DNA of 64,000 nucleotides, taken from Nocardiopsis kunsanensis DSM 44524 (GTDB lineage: Bacteria; Actinomycetota; Actinomycetes; Streptosporangiales; Streptosporangiaceae). Under the pieces are notes generated by a model. It saw only the letters and a list, made by a program, of their open reading frames with translations, was not told the DNA's origin and did no database searches. The position numbers and the translations under genes were made by a program. The stretch lies in assembly GCF_000340965.1 (NCBI RefSeq), contig NZ_ANAY01000018.1:59956-123955 (forward strand), given 5' to 3'. Positions 34,635 to 45,394 of this stretch are shown one piece after another; position 1 is the first letter of the stretch; each line of letters begins with the position of its first letter.

Positions 34635-36461
34635 ATGAGCAATAACGACCCGACACCGGCCCCTGCCGGGCACCGGCCGAACGGCAGCCACAGCAGCCCC
34701 ACTCTCCCCGGCACCCCGGCCGACCACAACGGGGCCACGCCCGAACCCCACCCCGGTCTGCCCCTGCGCCGCCTCCTGGTCTCCCTGGGTGATCCCGTCG
34801 TGGACGTGGCCGCCGCGCCCCACGGCCTCGATGTGCAGGTGGACAACGTCGTCATCGTCGACCCCGAGGACCGTGTCGAGTCGCGCCCCGGCGACCTCGC
34901 GCTCCTCATCGGCGCACGGGGCGGCGCGGCCCGCAGGCTCGTGCGCGCTCTGGCCGAACAGGGCGCCACCGCGGTCACGGTCAAGGTCAGTGGTGCCGAC
35001 GAGGAGGTCCTGCCTGCCCCTCCGGGCGGACGCAGCCGGCGAGCCGGCGGTGACGAACTGCAGGCCCTGCGCACGGAAGCGGAGGAGGCCGGGGTCGCAC
35101 TGCTCTCGGTACGTTCCGAGGTGCGCTGGGACCAGCTGCAGTCGGTGTGCCGCAGCATCATCGACGCACGCCTGGCCAGCACCGACGACCTCGCCGAGTC
35201 CAGCGGCGACCTCTTCTCCATGGCACAGACCATCGCCCGGCTCACCGGCGGCCTGGTCAGTATCGAGGACTCCGCGAGCCGGGTCCTGGCCTATTCCAGC
35301 GGCGCCGAGGTCGACGAACTGCGCCGCCTGTCGGTCCTGGGACGGCGGGGCCCGGAGTCCTACCTGGCGATGTTGCGTGAATGGGGGGTCTTCGCCCGGC
35401 TGCGGTCCGGCGAGGAGGTCGTACGGATCGACGAACATCCCGAGTTCGGGCTCCGGCGCCGCCTCGCGGTCGGCATCCACGCGGGCAACCAGCCCCTGGG
35501 CACCATCTGGGTGCAGGAGGGGGACCAACCACTGACCGAACGCGCGGAAGAGGCCCTGCTCGGCGCGGCCCGCACCACGGCGCTGCAGATGATCCGGCAG
35601 CGCACCCGCACCAGCGCGGGGCTCCGCCTGCGCGAGGACCTGCTCTCGAGCCTGTTGGAGGGACGTATCGACGCGAGCGCGCTGGCCGACACCGTCGAGG
35701 TGCGCTCCGACCGCGGTGCCCTCGTGGTCGCCTTCTCCCCCACCCCCGCCGCGTCGGCGGAGGACTCTGCTCAGGAGCGCCCCGACCGGCCCGAACGGGA
35801 ACTGCGCCGCCGCCGGCTCATCGACCTGGTCTCGGTGCACACGGCTGCTTACCGGCGCAGCTCCCTGGTCACCGAGTTGGAGGGGCGGGTCTACGTGCTG
35901 CTGCCCGACCTCGTGCCGGGCCGGGAAGGGCGGCGCGGCACGGAGCATTCCGTGCTGTCGCTGACCCGCAAGACGGTCGCCGCCGCCCGTTCGGCCCTGG
36001 ACCTGGAGGTGCAGGCCGCCATCGGTTCGCTGGTCGACCGGTTGTCCGAGGTGCCCGACTCCCGCGCCGAGGCGGACCGGGTCCTGGACGCCATGCGCCG
36101 CGACCTGGACCGCGACACCGACTGGGAAGTGGCCACCATCTCCGACGTGCGTTCGCGTGTACTCATCAGCGAGACCCTGGCACGTCTGCGGGAGGACCCC
36201 TCGCTGCGCGACCCGAGGGTGGAGCGGCTCCTGGAGTACGACCGGGCCGGGGGCGCGGACCTTGTGCACTCGCTGCTGACCTATCTGGAGGCGTTCGGGG
36301 ACGCGCGGGCAGCGGCCGAACGGCTGCACATCCATCCCAACACCCTGCGCTACCGGGTGCGCCGCGCAGCGACGGTCAGCGGCATCGATCTGGGCGACCC
36401 GGGAGAACGCCTGTTCACACAGTTGCAGCTGCTGATGGAACAGCAGTCCCCGGAAGGTTGA
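34635..36461 (+). CDS. PucR-family transcriptional regulator of proline catabolism
   Basis: The 608-residue regulator has a disordered N-terminus (1-40) and a PucR-type ligand-like domain at ~42-150 (RRLLVSLGDPVVDVA, VIVDPEDRVESRPGDLALLIGA). A GAF-like centre follows at about 190-330 (GGLVSIEDSASRVLAYSS). The C-terminal PucR helix-turn-helix (about 535-600) includes LLTYLEAFGDARAAAERLHIHPNTLRYRVRR, here quoted in part. It is divergent from the P5C dehydrogenase gene, strongly suggesting control of proline oxidation. ATG 34635 is preceded by GGAAC, and a four-codon ORF (ATG 34624) overlaps its start. Confidence 0.9.
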   Translation: MSNNDPTPAPAGHRPNGSHSSPTLPGTPADHNGATPEPHPGLPLRRLLVSLGDPVVDVAAAPHGLDVQVDNVVIVDPEDRVESRPGDLALLIGARGGAARRLVRALAEQGATAVTVKVSGADEEVLPAPPGGRSRRAGGDELQALRTEAEEAGVALLSVRSEVRWDQLQSVCRSIIDARLASTDDLAESSGDLFSMAQTIARLTGGLVSIEDSASRVLAYSSGAEVDELRRLSVLGRRGPESYLAMLREWGVFARLRSGEEVVRIDEHPEFGLRRRLAVGIHAGNQPLGTIWVQEGDQPLTERAEEALLGAARTTALQMIRQRTRTSAGLRLREDLLSSLLEGRIDASALADTVEVRSDRGALVVAFSPTPAASAEDSAQERPDRPERELRRRRLIDLVSVHTAAYRRSSLVTELEGRVYVLLPDLVPGREGRRGTEHSVLSLTRKTVAAARSALDLEVQAAIGSLVDRLSEVPDSRAEADRVLDAMRRDLDRDTDWEVATISDVRSRVLISETLARLREDPSLRDPRVERLLEYDRAGGADLVHSLLTYLEAFGDARAAAERLHIHPNTLRYRVRRAATVSGIDLGDPGERLFTQLQLLMEQQSPEG

Positions 36462-36486
36462 GGTCCCGGCGCTCCGGGACCGGTCG

Positions 36487-36563
36487 TGGTACCCCCGGTC
36501 GGATTCGAACCGACACTTGTGACCCTTTTAGGGGGCCTGCCTCTACCGTTGGGCTACGAGGGC
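36487..36563 (-). tRNA. tRNA-like gene, type I, positional anticodon UAA, C33
   Basis: Read on the minus strand, the acceptor is GCCCTCG pairing with CGGGGGT (two G-U pairs), followed by A73 and an encoded CCA. The D arm has a 3-bp stem GCC/GGC around a loop with GG. The anticodon stem GGCCC/GGGTC encloses CCTAAAA. The variable loop is 6 bases, and the T arm GTCGG-TTCGAAT-CCGAC is perfect. By position the anticodon is UAA, but base 33 is C where U is almost universal. UAA would read the rare Leu codon UUA, whose normal tRNA is type II with a long variable arm. The isoacceptor identity is therefore unclear: it may be a specialised or degenerate tRNA. Confidence 0.72.
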
Positions 36564-36620
36564 GGACCCATCCTACCGGCCGGGAGGATGACCCACTTTG
36601 ACGCGCCTTGGCCGGAAGGG

Positions 36621-36668
36621 GCCACAAGAGGTCCGGCCCTCCCGCGGGAGGGCCGGACCTCTTGTGGC
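36621..36668 (-). terminator. 48-bp perfect palindrome, terminator of ndh
   Basis: Positions 36621-36644 are the exact reverse complement of 36645-36668. This gives a potential hairpin of more than 20 bp, or a cruciform. It lies 57 bases after the ndh stop and 58 bases before the tRNA gene, both on the minus strand, so it should insulate the tRNA from ndh read-through. Confidence 0.8.
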
Positions 36669-36725
36669 GACGGTGGTCCGCGTTGCACACGGACCCGCGC
36701 GTGGCGCCGGGGAGGGGTTCCCGGT

Positions 36726-38105
36726 TCAGCTGGCGCGGCGCAGCAGGTGCCCGTCCTCGACCTGCGGGTGGGCGGCCTCCTCGAACGCCTGGCGCGGCTC
36801 GGACATGTCGGGCAGAGCGGCGATCTCCCGGCGCAGGAACAGCCCCAGGGTCCAGTCCGCCAGCACCCGCAGCTTGCGGTTGAAGGTCGGAACGGCCATG
36901 AGGTGGTAGCTGCGGTGGGCGTACCAGGCCAGACGCCCGGTCAGCTTGATCTTGCCCATGAGCTGGGCGGCGCCCTTGTGCATACCCAGGCCGGCGACCG
37001 CACCGAGGTTCTTGTGCTTGTAGGCGGTCATCCCACCCCCACGCAGGGCCGCGATGACGTTGTCGGCCAGCACGGGGGCCATCCGCACGGCATTCTGTGC
37101 GTTGGGCGGGTAGAAGCCGCCCTCTCCGTCGGGCACCTGGGCGTTGTCGCCGCCCGCGAAAGCGTTCTCGACACCGTTCACGGTCAGGTACTCGCTGGTG
37201 TCGACGTGGCCCTTGGGCCCCAGCGGCAGGTCGCTGGCCGCCACGACGGGGCTGGGCTTGACGCCGGCGGTCCACACCAGGGTGGCCGAGTCGAACTCGG
37301 TGCCGTCACTCAGCTTGATGTGCTGGTCGGTGGCCGACTCCAGGAAGGTGTTGAGCCGCACGTCGATGTCGCGGCGGCGCATCTGGTTGAGGGCTTTCTC
37401 CCCGACCTCGGGACCGACCTCGGGCAGGACCTTGTCGGCGGCCTCGATGAGGTAGAACTGCACCTCGTCCTGGTCGATGGTCGGGTGCACCCGTACGGCG
37501 TCGCGGACCATGTCCTCGAGCTCGGTGACGGCTTCGGCCCCGGCGAAACCGCCCCCCACGAACACGAAGTTCAGCGCCTTGCGGCGGGTCACGGGGTCGC
37601 TGGTGGAGTCGGCGATGGTGAGCTGGTTGAGGACGTGGTTGCGCAGGTACGCGGCTTCCTCGACCGTCTTGATGCCGATGCCCCACTCGGCGAGCCCGGG
37701 GATCGGCAGGGTACGCGAGACGGCACCCGCGGCCATGACCAGGTGGTCGTAGTGGAGGGTCTCGGACTCGCCCGCGTTCGGCTCGTAGCGCACGCGGCGC
37801 TCGGCGTGGTCGATGCGGACCACGCGTCCGCCGAGCACGCGTACGCGGTCGAAGGCCTTGCGCAGCGGCACGACCACGTTGCGCGGGGAGATGCTGCCTG
37901 CCGCGGCCTCCGGGAGGAAGGGCTGGTAGGTCATGTAGGCGTTGGGGTCGACGACGGTGATCCTGGCCTCGCCCGCACCGAGCTTCTTCTCCAACCGCCT
38001 CGCGGTGTACAACCCGAGGTAGCCGCCACCGACGACGAGGACGTGCGGGATCTCCGTGTCGTCCCCTCCGCCGTGTACCAGCCGGTAGTTCCTGCTCTCG
38101 GTCAT
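36726..38105 (-). CDS. ndh: type II NADH dehydrogenase
   Basis: The 459-residue NDH-2 oxidises NADH and reduces menaquinone without proton pumping, bound at the inner membrane face. It has an FAD-binding VLVVGGGYLGLYTARRL (about 22-38), YMTYQPFLPEAAAGSI, an NAD-binding FVFVGGGFAGAEAVTEL, LVWTAGVKPSP, and AGGDNAQVP for the second FAD contact. An amphipathic C-terminal region (LADWTLGLFLRREI) may anchor it. ATG 38105 is preferred over the ATG at 38300. Two Rex-like operators lie upstream. Downstream is a strong terminator. ppx and DUF501 lie upstream on the same strand, an order shared with Streptomyces. Confidence 0.95.
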   Translation of the reverse strand: MTESRNYRLVHGGGDDTEIPHVLVVGGGYLGLYTARRLEKKLGAGEARITVVDPNAYMTYQPFLPEAAAGSISPRNVVVPLRKAFDRVRVLGGRVVRIDHAERRVRYEPNAGESETLHYDHLVMAAGAVSRTLPIPGLAEWGIGIKTVEEAAYLRNHVLNQLTIADSTSDPVTRRKALNFVFVGGGFAGAEAVTELEDMVRDAVRVHPTIDQDEVQFYLIEAADKVLPEVGPEVGEKALNQMRRRDIDVRLNTFLESATDQHIKLSDGTEFDSATLVWTAGVKPSPVVAASDLPLGPKGHVDTSEYLTVNGVENAFAGGDNAQVPDGEGGFYPPNAQNAVRMAPVLADNVIAALRGGGMTAYKHKNLGAVAGLGMHKGAAQLMGKIKLTGRLAWYAHRSYHLMAVPTFNRKLRVLADWTLGLFLRREIAALPDMSEPRQAFEEAAHPQVEDGHLLRRAS

Positions 38106-38151
38106 CGCATATCGCCCTAACGGTTTCCTCGGTCGCCCGGTCAATGACTGC

Positions 38152-38169
38152 TTGTGCATTCTTTCACAA
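38152..38169. promoter_or_regulatory. second Rex-like operator upstream of ndh
   Basis: TTGTGCATTCTTTCACAA matches the Rex dyad TTGTGAA-N4-TTCACAA with one substitution. It is centred about 55 bases before the ndh start. A further TTCACAA half-site occurs at 38190-38196. Confidence 0.6.
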
Positions 38170-38256
38170 GCATCTACCGGCAGAGAAGGTTCACAAGGGA
38201 TCACCTTTCGACCATCTCTGGACCGTAGCTTCTGATGTTTTCGCAGATCACAGTGG

Positions 38257-38274
38257 TTGTGAATGCCTTCACAA
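38257..38274. promoter_or_regulatory. perfect Rex operator upstream of ndh
   Basis: TTGTGAATGCCTTCACAA is an exact TTGTGAA-N4-TTCACAA inverted repeat, the recognised site of the NADH-sensing repressor Rex. It lies about 160 bases before ndh, the only gene transcribed away from this region. Rex control of ndh is known in Gram-positive bacteria, so this assignment is strong by analogy. Confidence 0.8.
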
Positions 38275-38342
38275 GGGTCTGGCGAGGTGATGCGTCTCAC
38301 CCGTAGGTCCCTTGAAGGCCCCCTGAAAGACCCTTGTGGGGT

Positions 38343-39317
38343 TCAGGGAACGAGGCTCCAGGCGACCCCGTCGAGGATGTCCTGCTCACTCGCGGTGAAG
38401 TGGTCCGCGCCCGTGCGGGCCACCACCCTGGACAGAACCAGGGCACCCGCCCCGATCACATCCACACGGCCCGGGTGCATGACCCCGATCGCGGCCCGCT
38501 CCTCGTGCGTGGAGCGCAGCAGCTCAGCGCTGATGCGCTCCAGGTCCGCCACCCCGACACGGGTGTGGTGGATACGCTCGGAGTCGTACTCGGGCAGGTC
38601 CGCGGCGATCCCGGCGACCGTGGTCGCCGTCCCGGCCACACACACCACCGAACCGGACTCACGCAACGGCACGGTGCGCTCGACCTCGTCCAGGACCGCC
38701 TCGATGTCGGCGGTGGCCTCCTCGATCTGCTCCCGCGTGGGCGGATCGTCGTGCAGGTGTCGCTCGGCCATACGCACACAACCCATGTCCACCGACAGCG
38801 ACGCACGGATCAGTTCGTCCTGTTCCGCGTCGGCGCCCAGCACGAACTCGGTGGAACCGCCGCCGATGTCCACGACCAGGAACGGGGACGGGTGTCCCCC
38901 CTGTCCGTCCTCGACGTCGAACTCGGCGGTGGCCCCCACGAAGGACAGCTCCGCCTCGTCCAGACCGGTGACCACCTCGGGCTCCACGCCCAGGATCCCG
39001 AGCACACCCTCCACGAACTCGTCGCGGTTGGCGGCATCACGCGTGGCGCTCGTGGCCACCATGCGCACCGTCTCGGGCCCCAGTTCGATGCCGTGGGCCC
39101 GGATCGCATCGGCGTACCCGCGCAGCGCCGTGAACGTGCGCTCCAACGCCTGGGGGGAGAAAGCCCCGGCCCTGTCCACGCCTTCGCCCAGGCGGACGAT
39201 CTCCATCCGGCGGTCGAGGTCGACCACCTCGACCTCGTCACCGTCCATGTGCACGATCTCGGCGATCAGCAACCTGATCGAGTTGGTCCCGCAGTCGATC
39301 GCAGCGACCCCGCTCAT
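38343..39317 (-). CDS. ppx: Ppx/GppA exopolyphosphatase-family protein
   Basis: The 324-residue short Ppx/GppA protein has the ASKHA ATPase fold: phosphate-1 AAIDCGTNSIRLLIAE (5-20), phosphate-2 VVDIGGGSTEFVLG near 147, and adenosine-type motif VAGTATTVAG. Short actinobacterial members hydrolyse inorganic polyphosphate and may influence (p)ppGpp. Its ATG overlaps the stop of DUF501 (ATGA), showing translational coupling. It is followed by the ndh control region. Confidence 0.92.
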   Translation of the reverse strand: MSGVAAIDCGTNSIRLLIAEIVHMDGDEVEVVDLDRRMEIVRLGEGVDRAGAFSPQALERTFTALRGYADAIRAHGIELGPETVRMVATSATRDAANRDEFVEGVLGILGVEPEVVTGLDEAELSFVGATAEFDVEDGQGGHPSPFLVVDIGGGSTEFVLGADAEQDELIRASLSVDMGCVRMAERHLHDDPPTREQIEEATADIEAVLDEVERTVPLRESGSVVCVAGTATTVAGIAADLPEYDSERIHHTRVGVADLERISAELLRSTHEERAAIGVMHPGRVDVIGAGALVLSRVVARTGADHFTASEQDILDGVAWSLVP

Positions 39318-39892
39318 GAGCCACTCCCCTCACTGGCCTCGGAGGCGTCCTCTCCCGTACACACACAGGTGCCCTTGGCCCACCACTCGGGCAGCTCCTC
39401 CAGCGCCTCGGCGCCGAAGGGGTTGGAACCCGGGACCGCGAGTTCGTGGGCGACCAGGGCGTGCAGACACTTGACCCGGTCGGGCATGCCGCCCGTGCTC
39501 TGCATCCCCTCCGGCAGAGGTTCCAGCCCGTCCACGCGCGCCTGCTCCGAGCGTTCGGCGATGTAGGCCTCGTGCGCCCCGGTGTAGGCAGCCCGCAGCT
39601 GCGGGTCCTCCCCCAGGCGCTCCTGCATGTGCCGCATCACCCCGTCGTTCTCCATCCGTCCGATGGCGGAGGCGGCGCGGGGGCACGTCAAGTAGTACAA
39701 CGTCGGGAACGGGGTTCCGTCCTCCAACCGGGGCGCGGTGCGCACCACGTCCGGTAGCCCGCAGGGGCACCGGTGGGCGACCGCACGGACCCCGCGCGGG
39801 GGACGGCCGAGCTGGCGTTCGACGGCAGCGACGTCACGGGCGTCGACGGGGCCGTCCTGCGGAATGGAGGCGGGCTGATCTGCGGAAGTCAT
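39314..39892 (-). CDS. DUF501 protein
   Basis: The 192-residue protein has the DUF501 core (DVAAVERQLGRPPRGVRAVAHRCPCGLP in part; TLYYLTCPRAASAIGRMENDGVM in part; MPDRVKCLHALVAHELA) with conserved cysteines, including a CPCG pair. The function is unknown, but the gene is conserved between ftsB and ppx in actinobacteria. ATG 39892 is preferred to an upstream start at 39952; no clear Shine-Dalgarno. It overlaps ppx by 4 bases. Confidence 0.87.
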   Translation of the reverse strand: MTSADQPASIPQDGPVDARDVAAVERQLGRPPRGVRAVAHRCPCGLPDVVRTAPRLEDGTPFPTLYYLTCPRAASAIGRMENDGVMRHMQERLGEDPQLRAAYTGAHEAYIAERSEQARVDGLEPLPEGMQSTGGMPDRVKCLHALVAHELAVPGSNPFGAEALEELPEWWAKGTCVCTGEDASEASEGSGS

Positions 39893-40082
39893 GACCGATC
39901 CAGCATAGGCCCGATGAAGGACCACCGCGGCCCCGGGCCCGGCCGGGGCCACCCGCCGGAGGAGGTCTCCGGCACACCTGTGAACAGGTCAAGAACTCCT
40001 CGAGTCGTGGGTCACACGGGGCTCTGCAGGGCAGGTGGATATCGGAAGCATTCAGAGCGACACGTCGGGGGGAACGAGTCGT
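39893..40082. other. divergent gap between DUF501 and catalase
   Basis: These 190 bases carry the promoters of both genes. I see no strong dyad that would identify an OxyR-, FurA- or CatR-type site. Confidence 0.3.
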
Positions 40083-41741
40083 ATGACTGACGTATCCAGC
40101 CAGGGGTCCGCGCCCGGTGACGACCGCGAGATCCTCACCAACCGCCAGGGCCACCCCGTCTACGACAACCAGAACCAGAGGACGGTGGGCAAGCGGGGGC
40201 CCGCGACCCTGGAGAACTACCACTTCCTGGAGAAGATGAGCCACTTCGACCGGGAACGGATCCCGGAACGGGTGGTCCACGCGCGCGGGGTCACCGCCTA
40301 CGGGTTCTTCGAGGCCTACGGTACGTGGGGCGACGAGCCGATCGACCGGTACACGCGCGCCAAACTCTTCCAGGAGCGCGGCAAGCGCACCGACATCGCG
40401 CTGCGCTTCTCCACGGTGATCGGGGGCCGTGACTCGTCGGAGTGCGCACGCGACCCGCGGGGGTTCGCGATCAAGTTCTACACCGAGGACGGCAACTGGG
40501 ACCTGGTGGGCAACAACCTCGCGGTCTTCTTCATCCGCGACGCCATCAAGTTCCCCGACGTGATCCACTCCCTGAAGCCGGACCCGGTGACCTTCCACCA
40601 GGAACCGAACCGGATCTTCGACTTCATGTCGCAGAGCCCCGAGAGCCTGCACATGCTGGTCAACCTCTTCAGTCCCCGCGGCATCCCCAGCGATTACCGG
40701 CACCAGCAGGGCTTCGGGGTCAACACCTACAAGTGGGTCGACCAGGCGGGCGACACGGTCCTGGTCAAGTACACCTGGATGCCCAAGCAGGGTGTACGCA
40801 GCATGACCGAGGACGACGCCGCCAACGTCCAGGCGCACGAGACCGGGCACGCCACCAAGGATCTGCACGAGGCCATCGACCGCGGCGACTACCCCGAGTG
40901 GGAACTGCTGGTGCAGATGATGAGCGACGAGGAGCACCCCGAGCTCGACTTCGACCCGCTGGACGACACCAAGACCTGGCCCGAGCAGGACTTCCCGCCC
41001 AAACCCGTGGGCAGGATCGTTCTCGACCGCAACGTGTCGAACAACTTCGCCGAGAACGAGCAGATCTCCTTCGGCACCGGCGTGCTCGTGGACGGCCTGG
41101 ACTTCTCCGACGACAAGATGCTGGTCGGGCGCACCTTCTCCTACAGCGACACCCAGCGCTACCGGGTGGGCCCCAACTACCTGCAGCTGCCGGTCAACCA
41201 GGCCAAGCACAGCCCCGTGCGCACCAACCAGCGCGACGGCCTGATGACCTACTACCAGGACACCGCGGGGAAGAGCCCGCACGTCAACTACGAGCCCTCC
41301 ATCACCGGCGGGCTCCGGGAGGGGCAGTACCCCACCAACGACGAACAGGGGCCGGAGATCCGGGGGCGGCTCACCCGTTCGCGTATCCCGCTCACGAACG
41401 ACTACAAGCAGGCCGGCCAGCGTTTCCGGCTCATGGAACAGTGGGAGCGCGACGATCTGGTCAAGAACTTCACGAACATGCTCCTGCAGTGTGACCGGCC
41501 GATCCAGGAGCGCATGGTCTGGCACTTCCTCCTGGTCGAGGACGAACTGGGCCTGCGCGTCGGCGAAGGGCTGGGGATCGCCCCCGGCGACGTCTCCCAC
41601 TTGGAGCCGTTGCAGAGCCAGGACCCGACCGACGAGGACCGCGAACGCATGGGCCGTCTGGGGGAGAACGGCCCCCGGGACGTGTCGGGCCTGGAGATGA
41701 CCCACTGTGTGCCCAACGAGCGGTACGTGGCCGAACGCTGA
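40083..41741 (+). CDS. katA: haem catalase (monofunctional)
   Basis: The 552-residue catalase dismutes hydrogen peroxide. The distal His67 is in [11 protein letters not shown], with an Asn in the [17 protein letters not shown] region. The proximal Tyr is in [17 protein letters not shown] near 352-360. It is somewhat longer than small-subunit (clade 3) catalases of about 480-500 residues because of an extended C-terminus ([26 protein letters not shown] in part), but lacks the flavodoxin-like domain of large-subunit enzymes. ATG 40083 has GGGGGGAACG upstream. It is on the opposite strand to the surrounding eno-ftsB / DUF501-ppx genes, suggesting insertion into that block. The gene name is by family only. 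Confidence 0.94.
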   Translation: MTDVSSQGSAPGDDREILTNRQGHPVYDNQNQRTVGKRGPATLENYHFLEKMSHFDRERIPERVVHARGVTAYGFFEAYGTWGDEPIDRYTRAKLFQERGKRTDIALRFSTVIGGRDSSECARDPRGFAIKFYTEDGNWDLVGNNLAVFFIRDAIKFPDVIHSLKPDPVTFHQEPNRIFDFMSQSPESLHMLVNLFSPRGIPSDYRHQQGFGVNTYKWVDQAGDTVLVKYTWMPKQGVRSMTEDDAANVQAHETGHATKDLHEAIDRGDYPEWELLVQMMSDEEHPELDFDPLDDTKTWPEQDFPPKPVGRIVLDRNVSNNFAENEQISFGTGVLVDGLDFSDDKMLVGRTFSYSDTQRYRVGPNYLQLPVNQAKHSPVRTNQRDGLMTYYQDTAGKSPHVNYEPSITGGLREGQYPTNDEQGPEIRGRLTRSRIPLTNDYKQAGQRFRLMEQWERDDLVKNFTNMLLQCDRPIQERMVWHFLLVEDELGLRVGEGLGIAPGDVSHLEPLQSQDPTDEDRERMGRLGENGPRDVSGLEMTHCVPNERYVAER

Positions 41742-41779
41742 CGACCGACCGTGGCCATGAGGGGCTCGGACCGAGAAAA

Positions 41780-41824
41780 CGGGCGGGCCCCGGCCTCTCC
41801 GGAACGGAGGCCGGGGCCCGCCCG
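41780..41824. terminator. bidirectional terminator after catalase
   Basis: A perfect 18-bp stem (41780-41797 with 41807-41824) with a 9-base loop lies between the converging catalase and DUF4383 genes. Confidence 0.85.
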
Positions 41825-41841
41825 TGTGGCGGCCCGGTGCG

Positions 41842-42300
41842 TCAGCGCCGTGCGCCGACGCCGCGGGGAAGAAGGAGTCCGAGCGCGATCATGCCCACGC
41901 CCAAGACGAAATGGAGCCAGTTGTCCGCCGTGTTCAGCGGCACGAAGTTCGCAGCGCTGTCCAGGTCGATGACCAGCCCGTACAACCACAGAACGAGATA
42001 GATCACACCACCGCCGATGAGGAAGATCCTGGCCGCCATGGTGGTGGCCGACATGGCGATCCCCGCCACGCCGAAGGCCAGGTGGACCAGGTTGTGCAGC
42101 ACCGAGACCTGGAAGAGGCCGAGGAGCTCGGCCTCCGACTGGTGGCCGGCGAACTTCATCTGGTCGAAGTCGGTCGTCACCCCCGGGATGAACCCCATCA
42201 GGCCCACCAACAAGAAGACGACCCCGACGACGAGGGCCCCGAGCCGAAGCGGATTCCCGGTCAGACCAGTCGCGGTTCGGCCCGGTCGCTGTTCGGACAT
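41842..42300 (-). CDS. DUF4383 membrane protein
   Basis: The 152-residue protein has four membrane helices (LGALVVGVVFLLVGLMGFIP; LVHLAFGVAGIAMS; IFLIGGGVIYLVLWLYGL; WLHFVLGVGMIALGLLL) and the DUF4383 features VSVLHNLVHLAFG and NTADNWLH. ATG 42300 has AAGGAAG at a 4-base spacing. It is convergent with catalase. DUF4383 genes are often found in actinobacterial stress regulons, but no function is known. Confidence 0.87.
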   Translation of the reverse strand: MSEQRPGRTATGLTGNPLRLGALVVGVVFLLVGLMGFIPGVTTDFDQMKFAGHQSEAELLGLFQVSVLHNLVHLAFGVAGIAMSATTMAARIFLIGGGVIYLVLWLYGLVIDLDSAANFVPLNTADNWLHFVLGVGMIALGLLLPRGVGARR

Positions 42301-42326
42301 GGTTCTTCCTTCACCGTGGTCACGTA

Positions 42327-42351
42327 CGTTTTCTCCACCCAAGGGAAAACG
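42327..42351. promoter_or_regulatory. inverted repeat upstream of DUF4383 gene
   Basis: CGTTTTC and GAAAACG form a perfect 7-bp dyad with an 11-base spacer, centred about 39 bases before the DUF4383 start, in a local AT-rich patch. It may be an operator or overlap a stress sigma-factor promoter; neither can be decided by eye. Confidence 0.4.
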
Positions 42352-42463
42352 CTCTGTCACGGACCAGCTACCCAGTGAAATGGACCCTCATGTCTTCCCC
42401 GGCACGACAGCGCCCGGAGCCGGCCTGCACGAGCGCAGGACGGGGGCATCCGTACCGCTCCGG

Positions 42464-43009
42464 TCAGCGGTCATGGCCGCTGTGCGGGTCGTCGGCCTCC
42501 TCCACCGAATCCCACAGGGCCGAGAACCACGGCTCCTCCGACTCGTCCTCCTCCTCGGCGTCGGACTCGTCCTCGGGCCGGACCACGATGTAGGCGGTCT
42601 CCTCCGGGTACTGGTAATGCAGCCGTGTGCGCGCCTCACGCTCGACGTACTCGTCCTCGGAGAGTTCCTCGGCCCGCTCCTCCAGGTGGGCGATGCTGCC
42701 CTCCATCTGCTCACGCTCCTCCTGGAGCTGAGCCACGTGGGCACGCTGCGCCACGTACTCGCGCAGCGGATAGGCCAGGGTCAGCGCGATTCCGCACACC
42801 ACCACGGCCAGGATCGCCGCACGGCTGGTGAGCATGGGCCGCACCCGCTGCCGGGTGCGGCCCGTGCTCCTGCTCACGGGTCCCGTCTTGCTGCCCCCGG
42901 GCGAGCGCGCGGCGCCGACCCCGGCGCCCGCCTTGCCCGCTCCGTTACGCTCGGCGGACTTGGCGTTCTTCTTGCCCTTTGCTGGGGACTGCTTGGATTC
43001 GCGGGACAC
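42464..43009 (-). CDS. ftsB: FtsB/DivIC septum formation initiator
   Basis: The 181-residue divisome protein has a basic, low-complexity cytosolic N-terminus (1-60), one membrane helix (about 66-82, AILAVVVCGIALTLAYP), and an outer leucine-zipper-like coiled coil (VAQLQEEREQMEGSIAHLEERAEEL in part, about 92-120). The conserved DEYVEREARTRLHYQYPEE motif follows, then an acidic tail. It should join FtsL and FtsQ at the septum. GTG 43009 lies 9 bases after the eno stop, so the two are co-transcribed, as in other actinomycetes. Confidence 0.92.
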   Translation of the reverse strand: MSRESKQSPAKGKKNAKSAERNGAGKAGAGVGAARSPGGSKTGPVSRSTGRTRQRVRPMLTSRAAILAVVVCGIALTLAYPLREYVAQRAHVAQLQEEREQMEGSIAHLEERAEELSEDEYVEREARTRLHYQYPEETAYIVVRPEDESDAEEEDESEEPWFSALWDSVEEADDPHSGHDR

Positions 43010-43018
43010 TGGGGCAGA

Positions 43019-45080
<2,062 letters not shown>

Positions 45081-45394
45081 GCGTCCGCCTTCCTCCTTCT
45101 CGCGAGTCACCGGTGCGACGAGTCCGGCGGCGACCGTCCACGCGATGAGCCACCCCTCGGACCGGCAACTTACTCGACGACCGGCGCATCAGCCATCCTC
45201 CGTCAGGCCCCGGGCCCGCGCGAAGGGGCGGAAGACCGGACCGCGGCCGCCGTACGGACCGTGCTCGTCCCCGGCACGCCTGATCGGCGCGCCGGGCCCG
45301 GGCGGCCTACAGTTCCCGGGAGGAGTTCCCCCCACGGACCCGGTCACGGCGGTCGCCCGAGAGCGGCCGCGGCCCACAGGCGGAGGGTGGGTAC
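45081..45394. other. divergent gap between TetR and FtsW/RodA genes
   Basis: This 314-base region should contain both promoters. I see no gene and no convincing TetR palindrome; a GC-rich CGGCGCGCCGGGCCCGGGCG tract at 45284-45303 is locally self-complementary. Confidence 0.3.
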
